The notes beneath the pieces are model-generated. The model did not search any database. It saw nothing but the letters and a program-made list of their open reading frames with translations, and had not been told where the DNA came from. Made by a program: the position numbers and the translations under genes. Shown one piece after another: positions 45,433-56,176 of a stretch of 64,000 nt of DNA. Origin of the DNA: Fibrella forsythiae (GTDB taxonomy: Bacteria > Bacteroidota > Bacteroidia > Cytophagales > Spirosomataceae); the NCBI RefSeq assembly GCF_017353175.1, contig NZ_JAFMYW010000001.1, forward strand, positions 930,001 through 994,000. The letters are read 5' to 3'. The first letter of the stretch is position 1. Each line of letters starts with the position of its first letter.

Positions 45433-46875
45433 ATGATTCACGTCAACCCTTCCATTAAACCGGCTGACTTATCCTCAAAACTCCAGCGATTCTGGGCGCT
45501 CTCTGCGCAAAAAATCAACCTCATCGAGCAGCAGTATGACATCAGCAACGGGTCTCCCGTTTTCACGATGCAAGGCCGCTACACCACCCGCGGCTGGACC
45601 GAGTGGACGCAGGGCTTTCAATATGGTTCGGCTATTCTCCAGTTCGATGCAACCGGCCAGGATGAGTTCCTCGAACTGGGTCGCCAGCGAACAATTGAAT
45701 GTATGGCTCCTCACGTCAGTCATGTGGGTGTGCACGACCACGGCTTCAACAACGTCAGTACCTACGGAAACTTGCTCAGGCTGATGCGGGAAGGTAAGAT
45801 TCCGTACAACGAGTGGGAAAAGAACTTCTACGAGCTAGCGCTTAAAGTGTCGGGGGCCGTACAGGCAAACCGCTGGACACCGACGCGGGAAAGAGCAGGG
45901 ACACCCGCCGGCTTCATACACTCCTTCAATGGGCCGCATTCCCTGTTTGTCGATACAATTCGATCCTGCCGATCACTGGTTATCAGCTACTTACTTGGCC
46001 ATACATTCCAGGGTGAAGGCGATGTGCGCATCAATTTGCTGGAACGGGCACTGCTCCACATCAAAGCTACCGCCGATTTTTCGGTGTATTACGGTGAAGG
46101 GCGCGACTCCTACGATGTGTGGGGACGTACCGCCCATGAAAGCATTTTTAACGTCACTGACGGAAATTACCGTTGTCCGAATTCGCAGCAGGGCTACACC
46201 GGTTTCAGCACCTGGACACGCGGCCTGGCCTGGGCCATGTGTGGGTTTGCCGAAGAACTCGAAGCGCTGGCAACCATTCATGATGATGAACTGGCTGGTC
46301 TGGGCGGACGTGAGGCCCTGGAGGCGATGATGCTCAAAGCCGCCCGCGCTACCTGCGACTTTTACATTGCAAACACACCGACCGATGGCGTTCCCTACTG
46401 GGACACCGGCGCGCCGAACCTCCATAAACTCGGCGACTACCTGGACCGTCCCGCTAAACCGGTCAACGACCATGAACCGGTGGATAGCTCTGCCGCCGCC
46501 ATTGCCGCGCAGGGTTTGCTGCGACTAGGTAATTACCTGATGAACAAGCAACGGACAAATCCCGACCAGGTGCCCGACGTTGGGTTGTTGGGACAAACCA
46601 ACTGGCAGGCAGGCCAGACCTACTGGCAAGCCGGTCTGACCGTGCTGGGTACGTTGCTCGACGAACCTTACCTCAGCACCGACCCGCAGCACCAGGGCCT
46701 GTTGCTGCACTCAATCTACCATCGGCCCAATGGCTGGGACTACGTACCCCGGGGAAGCAAAATCCCCTACGGCGAGTCGAGTATGTGGGGCGATTACCAC
46801 ATTCGGGAAGCAGCCCTGTACGTCCAGCGAGCCATTGACCAGGCACCATATTACCTGTTTTTCAACTGCGTATAA
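45433..46875 (+). CDS. Glycoside hydrolase family 88-type unsaturated uronyl hydrolase
   Basis: 480 residues from the ATG at 45433; the frame reaches 45394 but without similarity. The (alpha/alpha)6 barrel is marked by VHDHGFNNVSTYG and FNVTDGNYRCP (active-site Asp positions), TRGLAWAMCGFAEE, PVDSSAAAIAA and SSMWGDYHIREAAL. It frees unsaturated glucuronic or galacturonic residues from oligosaccharides. No signal peptide is seen, so it acts in the cytoplasm. It heads a five-gene catabolic cluster on the plus strand. Confidence 0.85.
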   Translation: MIHVNPSIKPADLSSKLQRFWALSAQKINLIEQQYDISNGSPVFTMQGRYTTRGWTEWTQGFQYGSAILQFDATGQDEFLELGRQRTIECMAPHVSHVGVHDHGFNNVSTYGNLLRLMREGKIPYNEWEKNFYELALKVSGAVQANRWTPTRERAGTPAGFIHSFNGPHSLFVDTIRSCRSLVISYLLGHTFQGEGDVRINLLERALLHIKATADFSVYYGEGRDSYDVWGRTAHESIFNVTDGNYRCPNSQQGYTGFSTWTRGLAWAMCGFAEELEALATIHDDELAGLGGREALEAMMLKAARATCDFYIANTPTDGVPYWDTGAPNLHKLGDYLDRPAKPVNDHEPVDSSAAAIAAQGLLRLGNYLMNKQRTNPDQVPDVGLLGQTNWQAGQTYWQAGLTVLGTLLDEPYLSTDPQHQGLLLHSIYHRPNGWDYVPRGSKIPYGESSMWGDYHIREAALYVQRAIDQAPYYLFFNCV

Positions 46876-46914
46876 GCTGCTTTCCCTACCCTTCCTGAAC
46901 CTCCCTTTTTAAGC

Positions 46915-48360
46915 ATGAGTGGTAAATACAAACCAAAGTACACCCGGATGGCCCAGATTAAAACGGCCTCGGATTTGACAACGTACCTGAAAACGAACGG
47001 GGTGGATCTGGCCTTCGACGAGACGCTGTTGCCACCCGATGAAAGTCCGTTTGGTCGACCGATTCAGTTGAAATCCGGGAAGACGATTGGCAACAGCCTG
47101 TGTATTTTACCAATGGAGGGCTGGGACGGAACATTGGATGGGAAGCCGACTGATTTTACCCGGAAACGCTGGCTGAAATTTGCCGAGAGCGGCGCCAAAC
47201 TGCTGTTTGGGTGCGAAGCCGTAGCCGTTTGCCACGAGGGGAAAGCAAACCCAAACCAATTAGTGATCAACGCCGACACAATTGGTGAACTGACCAAACT
47301 TCGGCTGCTTATTCTGGATAAGCATAGGGAGCAATTCGGTCGTACCGATGATCTGGTGATTGGCCTTCAACTGACCCACTCGGGCCGGTTTTGCAAACCA
47401 AACAGCCACAAGAAATTCGAATCACAGATCCTGTATTCGCATCCGTACCTCAATCAGAAATTTGGGATGAATGCCGAGTATCCAACGCTGACCGACGAGG
47501 ATATCGACGGCATTATTCAGAAATACGTGGATGCGGCTGTGCTGGCGCAACAGGCTGGTTTCGACTTTGTTGACATAAAACATTGCCACGGTTATCTGGG
47601 CCACGAGTTCCTGAGTGCCGTAAACAGAGCCGGCAACTACGGCGGCAGCTTCGAGAATCGTACCCGGTTTCTTCAGACCATCGTTGCTGGCATCAGGCAG
47701 TCGGCGCCAGGCCTGGAAATGGGAATTCGGCTGAGTGCATTCGATTTGCTGCCGTTTAAAAAAGGGCTGAACGACGTTGGTGAACCCGAACTAACCGATG
47801 CCTACCCGTATGCATTTGGCGGGCAGCAAACCGGATTAGACATCGACCTGAACGAGCCGAAAGCATTCCTCGACCTGGCCCAGTCGCTGGGCATCCAGCT
47901 GATCTGCATCACGGGTGGCAGTCCTTATTACAATCCGCATCTGATGCGCCCGGCCCTGTTTCCTCCATCTGACGGCTATTTACCGCCCGAAGATCCGCTG
48001 CTGGGTGTGAAGCGGCAAATCGACGTGACCAGCGAGTTGAAAAAGGCGTTTCCGGCGTTGGTCATCATCGGATCAGGCTACTCCTACTTGCAGGAATGGC
48101 TACCCAACGTAGCTCAGTACGTGCTACGCAACGGCATGGCCGACAGTGTCGGTTTCGGCCGGATGGTACTCTCCTACCCCACGATGCCCGCCGACATGAT
48201 CGCTGGCCGGTCGCTGGTGCGTAATCACATCTGCCGAACGTTTTCCGATTGCACCACCGCACCCCGCAACGGCCTCGTCTCCGGCTGTTATCCGCTTGAC
48301 CCACTGTATAAGAAGTTGCCGGAGGCTGAACAGTTAAAAGCTATCAAGGAGAGCCTGTGA
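46915..48360 (+). CDS. Old yellow enzyme-like NADH:flavin oxidoreductase
   Basis: A protein of 481 residues; an ATG at 46948 (MAQIKTA) is an equally plausible start. The FMN barrel carries [37 protein letters not shown] and [16 protein letters not shown]. It has an insert before [13 protein letters not shown] compared with short OYE enzymes. It probably reduces an enoyl or keto intermediate of uronate breakdown. Its stop codon overlaps the GTG start of the next gene. Confidence 0.88.
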   Translation: MSGKYKPKYTRMAQIKTASDLTTYLKTNGVDLAFDETLLPPDESPFGRPIQLKSGKTIGNSLCILPMEGWDGTLDGKPTDFTRKRWLKFAESGAKLLFGCEAVAVCHEGKANPNQLVINADTIGELTKLRLLILDKHREQFGRTDDLVIGLQLTHSGRFCKPNSHKKFESQILYSHPYLNQKFGMNAEYPTLTDEDIDGIIQKYVDAAVLAQQAGFDFVDIKHCHGYLGHEFLSAVNRAGNYGGSFENRTRFLQTIVAGIRQSAPGLEMGIRLSAFDLLPFKKGLNDVGEPELTDAYPYAFGGQQTGLDIDLNEPKAFLDLAQSLGIQLICITGGSPYYNPHLMRPALFPPSDGYLPPEDPLLGVKRQIDVTSELKKAFPALVIIGSGYSYLQEWLPNVAQYVLRNGMADSVGFGRMVLSYPTMPADMIAGRSLVRNHICRTFSDCTTAPRNGLVSGCYPLDPLYKKLPEAEQLKAIKESL

Positions 48361-49145
48361 AACAGTCGGAACGTACCCGCCCCGTAGCTTTCGTTACGGG
48401 AAGCAGCCGGGGCATTGGCCTTGGCATTGCCGAACACCTCGCCAGAAAAGGGTTCGACCTCGCCATCAACGGCGTTCGCGACGAATCGGCCGTTACGGAT
48501 GTGCTGGGTACGTTACGGCAGTTTGGCACCGAGGTGATTTATTGTCAGGGAAGCATTGCCGACGCCGCTTCCCGTGCCACTATGCTGGCCAGGATCAACG
48601 ACCGGTTTGGTCAGTTGACGCTGCTGGTCAACAATGCGGGTATTGCGCCGCAGGTACGTGCCGATATTCTGGAAGCCACCGAAGAAAGCTTCGATCAACT
48701 GCTGAACGTCAATCTGAAAGGCGCTTATTTTCTGACGCAGGCAGTAGCGAACTGGATGATTCGGCAAAAGAAAGAGGATGCCGGTTTTCAGGCAGGTATC
48801 ATAACGGTTTCGTCTATATCGGCCACGGTCGCCTCCGTTAATCGGGGCGATTACTGTATTTCAAAAGCGGGTCTGAGCATGGCAACCCAACTATTCGCCG
48901 TGCGACTGGGCGAGTTCGGGATTCCGGTTTATGAGGTACGTCCGGGAATCATCAAGACCGACATGACGGCGGGTGTAACAGCCAAATACGACACACTCAT
49001 TGCTGATGGCCTGACGGTGCAACCGCGCTGGGGCTTACCCGATGACGTTGGCCGGGCCGTGGCCGCTATCGCCGAGGGTGGATTCCCGTATTCAACCGGT
49101 CAGGTTTTTATGGTCGATGGCGGGCTGACGCTTTCCCGCCTGTGA
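48357..49145 (+). CDS. SDR oxidoreductase (3-ketoacyl-ACP-reductase-like)
   Basis: A protein of 262 residues starting with GTG at 48357, overlapping the OYE stop by 4 bases (GTGA). [16 protein letters not shown] binds NAD(P), NNAGIAP and ITVSSISA follow, and the active site is the degenerate YCISKAGLS in GDYCISKAG (YxxxK intact). The product ends [15 protein letters not shown]. It is annotated in many genomes as a FabG-like 3-ketoacyl reductase, but in this cluster a uronate-derived substrate is more likely. Confidence 0.88.
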   Translation: MKQSERTRPVAFVTGSSRGIGLGIAEHLARKGFDLAINGVRDESAVTDVLGTLRQFGTEVIYCQGSIADAASRATMLARINDRFGQLTLLVNNAGIAPQVRADILEATEESFDQLLNVNLKGAYFLTQAVANWMIRQKKEDAGFQAGIITVSSISATVASVNRGDYCISKAGLSMATQLFAVRLGEFGIPVYEVRPGIIKTDMTAGVTAKYDTLIADGLTVQPRWGLPDDVGRAVAAIAEGGFPYSTGQVFMVDGGLTLSRL

Positions 49146-49348
49146 ATTTTAGCGGTTGGTTCAGAGTAGTTTAGGTCCCTTTTTCGATTAAGTAACAGGA
49201 GTTGCCTGCGGGTAATCACCTGCTCGCGTAATGCTGTTTCTTCAGGCCCTTCAACCGGGCGTCGGCAACACACGCAACCAGCAACACCCCACCTGAAACA
49301 GATACAGTTCAAGTCCCTATTCCTAACAATAACTCCTTTATCTTTCTT

Positions 49349-50650
49349 ATGGAAAACGCTTCTTTTTCCCGTCGGAAGTTCATTCAGACCGCGGCCACTG
49401 GCGCGGCTGTTTTAGGGCTTCCCACCCTTATTCCGAGTAGTGCTTTTGGCGCTAATGACCGCCTGCGAATCGCCGTTATCGGCCTGAACGGCCGGGGGAA
49501 AGACCACATTTCGGGCTTCTCGAAAATAGATAACGTGGAGATCGCTACCCTCTGCGATGTTGATGACGTGGTGCTCCGGAAATCAGCCTCAGACTTTGAG
49601 GAAAAATTCAAGAAGAAAGTGAAGATGGAGCAGGACCTGCGGAAGGTCTACGACGATAAAGACATCGACGCCGTAAGCATTGCCACGCCCAACCACTGGC
49701 ATGCGCTGGCCGCGATCTGGGCCTGTCAGGCGGGGAAAGATGTGTATGTGGAGAAACCGGGTTGCCACAACCTGTTCGAAGGGCGGAAGCTGATCGAGGC
49801 CGCGGCCAAATACAACCGGATTGTGCAGCATGGCGTGCAGCTACGGAGTTCGGTGGCCATTCAGGAAGCGATCAAACACCTGCGCGACGGCCTTATTGGT
49901 AAAGTGTACATGGCGCGCGGTACCGTCTATAAATGGCGGGCCGACATTGGCAACCTGGGTAATTCGCCCGTACCGGAAGGGTTGAACTGGGATTTATGGC
50001 AGGGACCAGCCCAGGCACGGGAGTTCAGCAAGAACTACGTACACTATAACTGGCATTGGTTCTGGGACTACGGCAACGGCGATATCGGCAACCAGGGTAT
50101 TCACGAAACCGACCTCTGCATGTGGGGGCTCGACGTGGGCCTGCCCGAAAAAATCACGTCGGCAGGGGGGAAATTTCTTTGGAATGATTGCAAGGAGACG
50201 CCCGAAGTGCTGACATCGACCTACCATTATCCGAAACAGGGCAAGATCATTGAGTTCGAGGTACGTCCCTGGATGACCAATAAAGAAGATGGTGTTGAAG
50301 TAGGCAATATTTTCTACGGCGACAAGGGCTATATGGTCATCAACGGATACAACGATTACAAGACGTACCTGGGCCGTAACCGCGAACCGGGCCCAGCCCG
50401 AAATGCGGGCGGCGACCACTACAAGAACTTCACCGATGCCGCGCGGGCCAGAGACAAGAAAATGCTGAACGGCCCCGTTGAAACGGCGCACCTGGCCTCG
50501 TCGCTGGCGCACCTTGGCAACATCGCCTATCGCCTGGGCCGCACCCTCGATTTCGATCCGCAGAAAGAAATGTTTGTGGGCGACAAACAGGCGAACGCCA
50601 TGCTTACCCGCAAATACAGAGCCCCTTACGTGATTCCAACGAACGTTTAA
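49349..50650 (+). CDS. Gfo/Idh/MocA-family oxidoreductase, Tat-exported
   Basis: A protein of 433 residues. The N-terminus SRRKFIQTAATGAAVLGLP is a Tat signal. IAVIGLNGRGKDH is the NAD(P)-binding motif and YVEKPGCHN the conserved EKP motif. The C-terminal domain fits sugar or cyclitol dehydrogenases. Because it is exported already folded, the cofactor is probably tightly bound, as in glucose-fructose oxidoreductase. It lies 203 bases after the SDR gene. Confidence 0.88.
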   Translation: MENASFSRRKFIQTAATGAAVLGLPTLIPSSAFGANDRLRIAVIGLNGRGKDHISGFSKIDNVEIATLCDVDDVVLRKSASDFEEKFKKKVKMEQDLRKVYDDKDIDAVSIATPNHWHALAAIWACQAGKDVYVEKPGCHNLFEGRKLIEAAAKYNRIVQHGVQLRSSVAIQEAIKHLRDGLIGKVYMARGTVYKWRADIGNLGNSPVPEGLNWDLWQGPAQAREFSKNYVHYNWHWFWDYGNGDIGNQGIHETDLCMWGLDVGLPEKITSAGGKFLWNDCKETPEVLTSTYHYPKQGKIIEFEVRPWMTNKEDGVEVGNIFYGDKGYMVINGYNDYKTYLGRNREPGPARNAGGDHYKNFTDAARARDKKMLNGPVETAHLASSLAHLGNIAYRLGRTLDFDPQKEMFVGDKQANAMLTRKYRAPYVIPTNV

Positions 50651-50666
50651 TTAGCAAAGACCGGGT

Positions 50667-50730
50667 GTTGGCTATTGGCTAATTGACTTAAGCAGCTTCT
50701 GGTTCTCAAGTCAATCAGCCAATAGCCAAC
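50667..50730. repeat. Inverted repeat, 23-bp arms with one mismatch
   Basis: Arms 50667-50689 and 50708-50730 around an 18-base loop. It lies between the Gfo/Idh gene and the MFS gene on the same strand, so it may partly uncouple their expression. Confidence 0.88.
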
Positions 50731-50755
50731 GACCAATATCCAGCATCCTAACTCC

Positions 50756-51988
50756 ATGATTTCTACGCCTGCCTCGTCGCGTCAGTATTTATTTCAGTTA
50801 CCGGTCTTAGTAGCTGCTCTTGGTTATTTCGTTGATATGTACGACTTGTTTTTGTTCAGCGTCGTGCGGGTACCGAGTCTGAAAGCGTTGGGTGTAACGG
50901 GCGAACAGTTGTTGCCCGAAGGCGTTTTTCTGCTCAATATGCAGCTGGCCGGATTGGTGATTGGCGGCGTTCTGTGGGGTATTCTGGGCGATAAACGGGG
51001 GCGGTTATCCGTACTTTTCGGTTCAATCCTTATGTATTCGCTCGCCAATATCGCTAATGGATTGGTTACCAACCTGAGCCAGTATGCCGCCCTTCGATTT
51101 ATCGCGGGCATTGGTCTGGCTGGCGAGTTAGGCGCTGGTATCACGGTGGTTGCCGAAATTCTGCCGAAACAATTACGTAGCTATGGGTCTGTACTGGTGG
51201 CTACAATGGGCGTACTGGGCGGCATTACTGCCTACTTCGTGGCTGACCAGTTTGCCTGGCGGATGTCATATTATGTGGGCGGCGGCCTCGGGCTGCTACT
51301 GCTTGTTCTGAGGGTCAACGTGTTTGAGTCCGGGTTATTTGAAAACCTGAAGAGTCAGCAGTTGGAACGGGGTAATTTTCTGAAGTTGATTACGAATGCC
51401 GAAAGCCTGAAAAAGTACCTGCTGGCTATTGTGGTGGGGGTTCCGCTCTGGTTTGTGGTCGGCATTCTGATCACCTTCTCGCCGGAATTTGGCCGAAATG
51501 CCGGTCTCGTTGAACCGATCGTAGCCGGGAAAGCGGTCATGCTTGCCTTTGCCGGGCAGTCGTTTGGCGATATCGTGAGCGGGCTCGTCAGTCAGCGGTG
51601 GCAAAGCCGGAAGAAAGCAATCCGGCTGTTTATGCTGCTATCGTTTCTTACGATGATAGCCTATCTATGTCTGCCAGTCAGCAGTACCACACAGTTTTAT
51701 GCGCTGTGTGCCTGCCTGGGTTTCTGCAACGGCTACTGGACGTTGTTCATCATCCTGGCCGCTGAGTTGTTCGGCACAAACGTTCGCGCAACCGTGGCTA
51801 CGTCGGTACCCAATTTCGTGCGGGGAGCTACCGTACCGCTTACTTGGCTGTTCGTGGGTCTGAAACCATCGCTGGGTTTAACGTACGGTCCGCTCCTGAT
51901 CGGAACCATGATTGTGCTCTGCTCGCTGCTGGCCCTGCAGTTCCTGGAGGAAACCTTCTCGAAGGACATGGATTATCTTGAAGCATGA
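50756..51988 (+). CDS. MFS transporter (sugar/organic acid type)
   Basis: A protein of 410 residues with 12 predicted membrane segments. The loop GDKRGRLSVLFG is the MFS signature between segments 2 and 3, and RFIAGIGLAGELGAGITVVAE resembles the sugar-phosphate/proton symporter branch. Being last in the GH88 cluster, it probably imports the uronide oligosaccharide or monosaccharide (inference). Confidence 0.88.
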   Translation: MISTPASSRQYLFQLPVLVAALGYFVDMYDLFLFSVVRVPSLKALGVTGEQLLPEGVFLLNMQLAGLVIGGVLWGILGDKRGRLSVLFGSILMYSLANIANGLVTNLSQYAALRFIAGIGLAGELGAGITVVAEILPKQLRSYGSVLVATMGVLGGITAYFVADQFAWRMSYYVGGGLGLLLLVLRVNVFESGLFENLKSQQLERGNFLKLITNAESLKKYLLAIVVGVPLWFVVGILITFSPEFGRNAGLVEPIVAGKAVMLAFAGQSFGDIVSGLVSQRWQSRKKAIRLFMLLSFLTMIAYLCLPVSSTTQFYALCACLGFCNGYWTLFIILAAELFGTNVRATVATSVPNFVRGATVPLTWLFVGLKPSLGLTYGPLLIGTMIVLCSLLALQFLEETFSKDMDYLEA

Positions 51989-52303
51989 ACAGACAGCCAC
52001 CCATCGATGGGCCACCGGGCCTGACAAGGCGGGCAACTCTGTTGAACGTGCCCTATTCGGCATGCCGACGGTGTTCCTTTTTCAGAAGCCCGGACTTACA
52101 CTGACTGCCCAAACGTGAACCCCTGAGTGCCGCCGGCAGAAAAACGACCATTCAGAGAGCTGACACCGTTCGCCAGAACACTCGTTTCTTTGGTTTATTC
52201 ATGCAGAAGCCAAAGAAACGAGTGTTCTAGTGCACGGATGTGGCTGAGTTGAAGCAGGAAAGGCTATTTTTACCAGACAACTTCATCGCTCGCAAGTCTC
52301 TGT
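51989..52303. other. Gap between MFS and amidase genes
   Basis: 315 bases with no recognised gene. The hairpin at 52175-52228 is its main feature. Confidence 0.5.
52175..52228. terminator. Perfect 19-bp inverted repeat, likely terminator
   Basis: Arms 52175-52193 and 52210-52228 match exactly around a 16-base loop. It follows the GH88 cluster and precedes the amidase gene. There is no strong T-run. Confidence 0.75.
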
Positions 52304-53881
52304 ATGCACGTAGCCCTTCGTTACTTTTCATTCCTTGTCTGTTTCTTACTTGCCGGTGTACTGCCGCCACAATTTGTTTCAGCCCAAACGAAAGCAGTAT
52401 CAGCGACCAGATTCGAACTGGTTGAAACCACGATCAGCGCTATTCACAAGGCTTTTCGTACGGGTTCATTAACGAGCGAACAACTGGTTGGGGCGTACCT
52501 GGAGCGCATTCAGACGTATGACCAACCTACCAAACTCAACTCAATTATCCTCATCAACCCCCAAGCTATCGCTACAGCTCGGGCGCTGGACGCTGAGTTT
52601 CGGAAAACCGGGAAACTACGGCCACTACACGGTATTCCGGTGATTGTGAAAGACAATTTCAATACGAAAGGGTTGCAGACAACCGGCGGCTCCATTGCCC
52701 TGAAGGGATTTGTGCCTGGTGAGGATGCGTGGCAGGTTCAGAAACTGAAGGAAGCCGGGGCGATTGTGCTGGCCAAATCGAACATGGCCGAATGGGCGTT
52801 TACGCCGATGCACTCGCAGAGTTCAATGGGGGGCGAAACGCTGAATCCGTATAACCTGGCCTACGTACCGGCGGGATCGAGTGGCGGAACGGCAGCGGCG
52901 GTAGCGGCCAATCTGGGAACAGTTGGACTGGGGTCTGACACCGGTAATTCAATCCGTGGCCCATCGTCGCATAACGCGCTGGCAGGCTTCCGTACGTCGC
53001 TCGGACTGGTAAGCCGATACGGCATTATCCCGTTGTATACGCGCAATGACGTGGGCGGACCGATGTGTCGCACGGTCGAAGATGCCGTTCGCCTGCTGGA
53101 GGTAACGGCCGGTTATGATCCGCATGATCCGATCACCAAAAACAGTCAGGGACACGTACCCAAAACGTATACCCAGTTTCTGAAGAAAGATGGGCTAAAA
53201 GGCGCCCGGATCGGTGTGATGCGACAACTGACGGAGACGAATATTCACCCCGAGATCAAAGCGCTGTTTGATAAAGCCGTGGCCGATCTGACCCGCGCCG
53301 GGGCAACAGTGATCGACGTGACTATTCCTGATTTCGATTCGTTACGCGCCAACCAGTGGTGCGCCGACTTTCGGGCCGATGTGGAGACGTACCTGCGGAC
53401 GTTCGTGAAGCGGGACACGCTGAAAACGCTGGAAGACATCATCCGCGTGGGCGGCTATTCCGATATTGTTCGTAATAGGTTGAAAGACCAGCAAACGCAT
53501 TCGGGCCGGGCTGTTCATCCTGAAATTCCCTGTGGCGATGCGTTCACCGACCCGCTCCGAATCGCGTACCGCAAAGGCATTGAAGCGGAAATGAATCGGC
53601 TCAAGGTTGACGCCCTCATTTACCCAAGCTGGAATTACCCCCCCGCGCTGGTTGGCGACGCCAAAGGTTACAAAGGCGATAACAGTCAGCTGATTGCCCC
53701 TGCCACGGGCCTGCCTGCGTTCACCATCCCGATGGGCTACACCACCGGCAACTTGCCCGCAGGCCTTCAGTTTTTGGGCCGGTTATTCGACGAGCCAACC
53801 CTGATAAAGCTGACCTACAGCTACGAACAGGCAACGCTTCACCGAAGGGCTCCGAAACGGTTTGTGGCACTTGGGCAGTAA
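52304..53881 (+). CDS. Exported amidase-signature hydrolase
   Basis: A protein of 525 residues with a signal peptide ending PPQFVSAQ. The catalytic Lys is in IPVIVKDNF. GSSGGTAAAVAANLGTVGLG and SDTGNSIRGPSSHN carry the cis-Ser and nucleophile Ser. It hydrolyses amide bonds in the periplasm. It is followed after 56 bases by a penicillin acylase gene, another exported amide hydrolase. Confidence 0.9.
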   Translation: MHVALRYFSFLVCFLLAGVLPPQFVSAQTKAVSATRFELVETTISAIHKAFRTGSLTSEQLVGAYLERIQTYDQPTKLNSIILINPQAIATARALDAEFRKTGKLRPLHGIPVIVKDNFNTKGLQTTGGSIALKGFVPGEDAWQVQKLKEAGAIVLAKSNMAEWAFTPMHSQSSMGGETLNPYNLAYVPAGSSGGTAAAVAANLGTVGLGSDTGNSIRGPSSHNALAGFRTSLGLVSRYGIIPLYTRNDVGGPMCRTVEDAVRLLEVTAGYDPHDPITKNSQGHVPKTYTQFLKKDGLKGARIGVMRQLTETNIHPEIKALFDKAVADLTRAGATVIDVTIPDFDSLRANQWCADFRADVETYLRTFVKRDTLKTLEDIIRVGGYSDIVRNRLKDQQTHSGRAVHPEIPCGDAFTDPLRIAYRKGIEAEMNRLKVDALIYPSWNYPPALVGDAKGYKGDNSQLIAPATGLPAFTIPMGYTTGNLPAGLQFLGRLFDEPTLIKLTYSYEQATLHRRAPKRFVALGQ

Positions 53882-53937
53882 GTGTATTTTGGGAAACGTA
53901 CCCAGCATTATCCTCATTTCATCATAACTACCTTTCA

Positions 53938-56154
53938 ATGAATCGCTTTACATCGCGGTCGGTGTGCTTAGCCGTAAGCCTCATCCTTTTCTTGAGTTTC
54001 AATAAAGTAAACGGGCAGGCGTTTACCAAAGCTGAGATTGCGCGCTGGCAGCAACGGGCAAAACAGGTTACCATTACCCGCGATACCTGGGGTGTACCTC
54101 ATATTTACGGTAAGACAGATGCCGACGCGGTGTTTGGCCTTCTATTCACGCAATGCGAAGATGATTTTGGCCGGGTTGAAGAAAACTACATCACCTCGAT
54201 TGGTCGATTGGCCGAGATCGAAGGCGAGTCAGCATTGTACCATGACCTGCGGGCCCGGCTGTTTATGGACTCTACACAGGCCATGGCCATTTACAAGAAA
54301 AGCCCGGTCTGGATGAAACAGCTACTGGATGCCTTTGCCGACGGTGCCAACTACTACCTCCACACTCATCCGGCCGTGACGCCAAAGCTCATCAAACGTT
54401 TCCAGCCCTGGATGCCACTCTTGTTCAGCGAAGGCAGCATCGGCGGGAATATCAGCGTGGTGCCTATCGAGCGACTGAAGGCGTTTTATGAACAGCGTAA
54501 ATCGACGTCGTTTAACAGCAATATCGACCATTACGAGCGTGAATCCATCGGCTCGAACGGGTTTGCCATCGCGCCGTCGAAGAGCGCAACGAAGAATGCC
54601 CTGCTGCTGATCAACCCGCATACGTCGTTCTACTTCCGATCGGAAGTACACATGGTCAGTCAGGCGGGGTTAAATGCGTACGGCGCCGTTACCTGGGGAC
54701 AATTCTTTGTCTATCAGGGCTTCAACGAAAATTGTGGCTGGATGCACACGTCGAGTTACGCCGATTCGATGGACGAGTATCTGGAAACTATCGAGAAGAA
54801 AGGCAATGACCTTTACTACAAACACGGTGTGACGCTCAAGCCCGTTCGGACGCAGAAAGTGCGCCTGCCTTACAAATCGGGCAACGGAATTCAGTACAGG
54901 GAGTTCACGATGTATTTCACACAGCACGGCCCTATTGCGGGCGAGAAAGATGGGAAATGGATCGCCATTGACATGATGAACACGCCCCTGAACGCTCTTT
55001 CGCAATCGTATTTGCGCACAAAAGCAACCGACTACGCGAGCTACAAAGAGGTGATGAAGCTGAACGGGAACGCCTCAAACAACACGGTTTTCGCTGATCG
55101 GAACGGGACGATTGCCTACTGGCATGGCAACTTCATGCCCCGCCGCGACCCTAAATTCAACTGGGATCAGCCCGTTGATGGCAGCAACCCGGAGACTGAC
55201 TGGAAGGGACTGCACTCGATCGATGATATCGTGCAGGTACGTAACCCGGCTTCCGGCTGGATTCAGAACTGCAATTCAACGCCCTTTACCGTGTCGGGAA
55301 CCAGCAGCCCCAACCCAAAGAGGTACCCCACCTATATGGCACCCGACGCCGAAAACTATCGGGGCATTAACGCCGACAGGGTGCTTAGTCATAAAGCCAT
55401 ATTCACGCTCGATACGCTGATTGCGGCCGCCAACGATCCGCACCTGGCCGCGTTCGACGATCTGCTGCCGCCTCTGCTCAATGCGTATCAGACCGTTTCG
55501 GGCGATGCAGTCAATCAGTCAAACGACCTTATTGAAGCGATTCAGGTATTGAAAGTCTGGGACAAAAACTACGGAAAGGCTTCGATCGGGCAAACGCTGG
55601 CGATTATGTGGGGCGAAAAAATTCAGCGCCTGGCCCGTAGCCGTGCCGCTGCCGACCAGCGGTTCGATAACCTGGGTCTTAGTGCGTTTACCAACGAAAA
55701 AACGTCGGCGCAGGAGAAAGTAACTGCGCTGGCTGATGTACTGAAAGATCTGACCCGCGACTTTGGTACCTGGAAAACACCCTGGGGCGAAATCAACCGC
55801 TACCAGCGCCTGACGGGTAAGACGCAGGAAACCTACGATGATAATCAGCCGAGTATTCCCGTGGGGTTCACCTCGTCGGCCTGGGGCTCGCTGGCGGCTT
55901 TTGCAGCGAAAACGTACCCAGGCACGAAAAAACGGTATGGTAGCGTCGGCAACAGTTTCGTGGCCGTGGTTGAGTTTGGTAACCGCGTAAAAGCTCGTTC
56001 GGTGGTGACGGGGGGACAAAGCAGCCGCCCCGGCGAAAAACACTTTACCGACCAGGCTCCGCTTTACTGTGAAGGGAAATTTAAAGACGTACTGTTCTAC
56101 CCCGAAGATGTGCAGAAGCACGTGGAGAAGACCTATCATCCGGGCGAAAAATAG
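53938..56154 (+). CDS. Penicillin acylase-family Ntn hydrolase
   Basis: A protein of 738 residues with a signal peptide ending NKVNGQA. The alpha chain begins near TITRDTWGVPHIYGKTDADAVFG. The self-cleavage site is IGSNGFAIAPSKS (about residue 204), where Ser becomes the N-terminal nucleophile of the beta chain. INPHTSF follows, and Asn of the oxyanion site is in NGNASNNTVFADRNG. Enzymes of this family cleave beta-lactam side chains, acyl-homoserine lactones or other N-acyl amides. Confidence 0.9.
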   Translation: MNRFTSRSVCLAVSLILFLSFNKVNGQAFTKAEIARWQQRAKQVTITRDTWGVPHIYGKTDADAVFGLLFTQCEDDFGRVEENYITSIGRLAEIEGESALYHDLRARLFMDSTQAMAIYKKSPVWMKQLLDAFADGANYYLHTHPAVTPKLIKRFQPWMPLLFSEGSIGGNISVVPIERLKAFYEQRKSTSFNSNIDHYERESIGSNGFAIAPSKSATKNALLLINPHTSFYFRSEVHMVSQAGLNAYGAVTWGQFFVYQGFNENCGWMHTSSYADSMDEYLETIEKKGNDLYYKHGVTLKPVRTQKVRLPYKSGNGIQYREFTMYFTQHGPIAGEKDGKWIAIDMMNTPLNALSQSYLRTKATDYASYKEVMKLNGNASNNTVFADRNGTIAYWHGNFMPRRDPKFNWDQPVDGSNPETDWKGLHSIDDIVQVRNPASGWIQNCNSTPFTVSGTSSPNPKRYPTYMAPDAENYRGINADRVLSHKAIFTLDTLIAAANDPHLAAFDDLLPPLLNAYQTVSGDAVNQSNDLIEAIQVLKVWDKNYGKASIGQTLAIMWGEKIQRLARSRAAADQRFDNLGLSAFTNEKTSAQEKVTALADVLKDLTRDFGTWKTPWGEINRYQRLTGKTQETYDDNQPSIPVGFTSSAWGSLAAFAAKTYPGTKKRYGSVGNSFVAVVEFGNRVKARSVVTGGQSSRPGEKHFTDQAPLYCEGKFKDVLFYPEDVQKHVEKTYHPGEK

Positions 56155-56176
56155 GCTTTGTCGGGTATAACCTATT

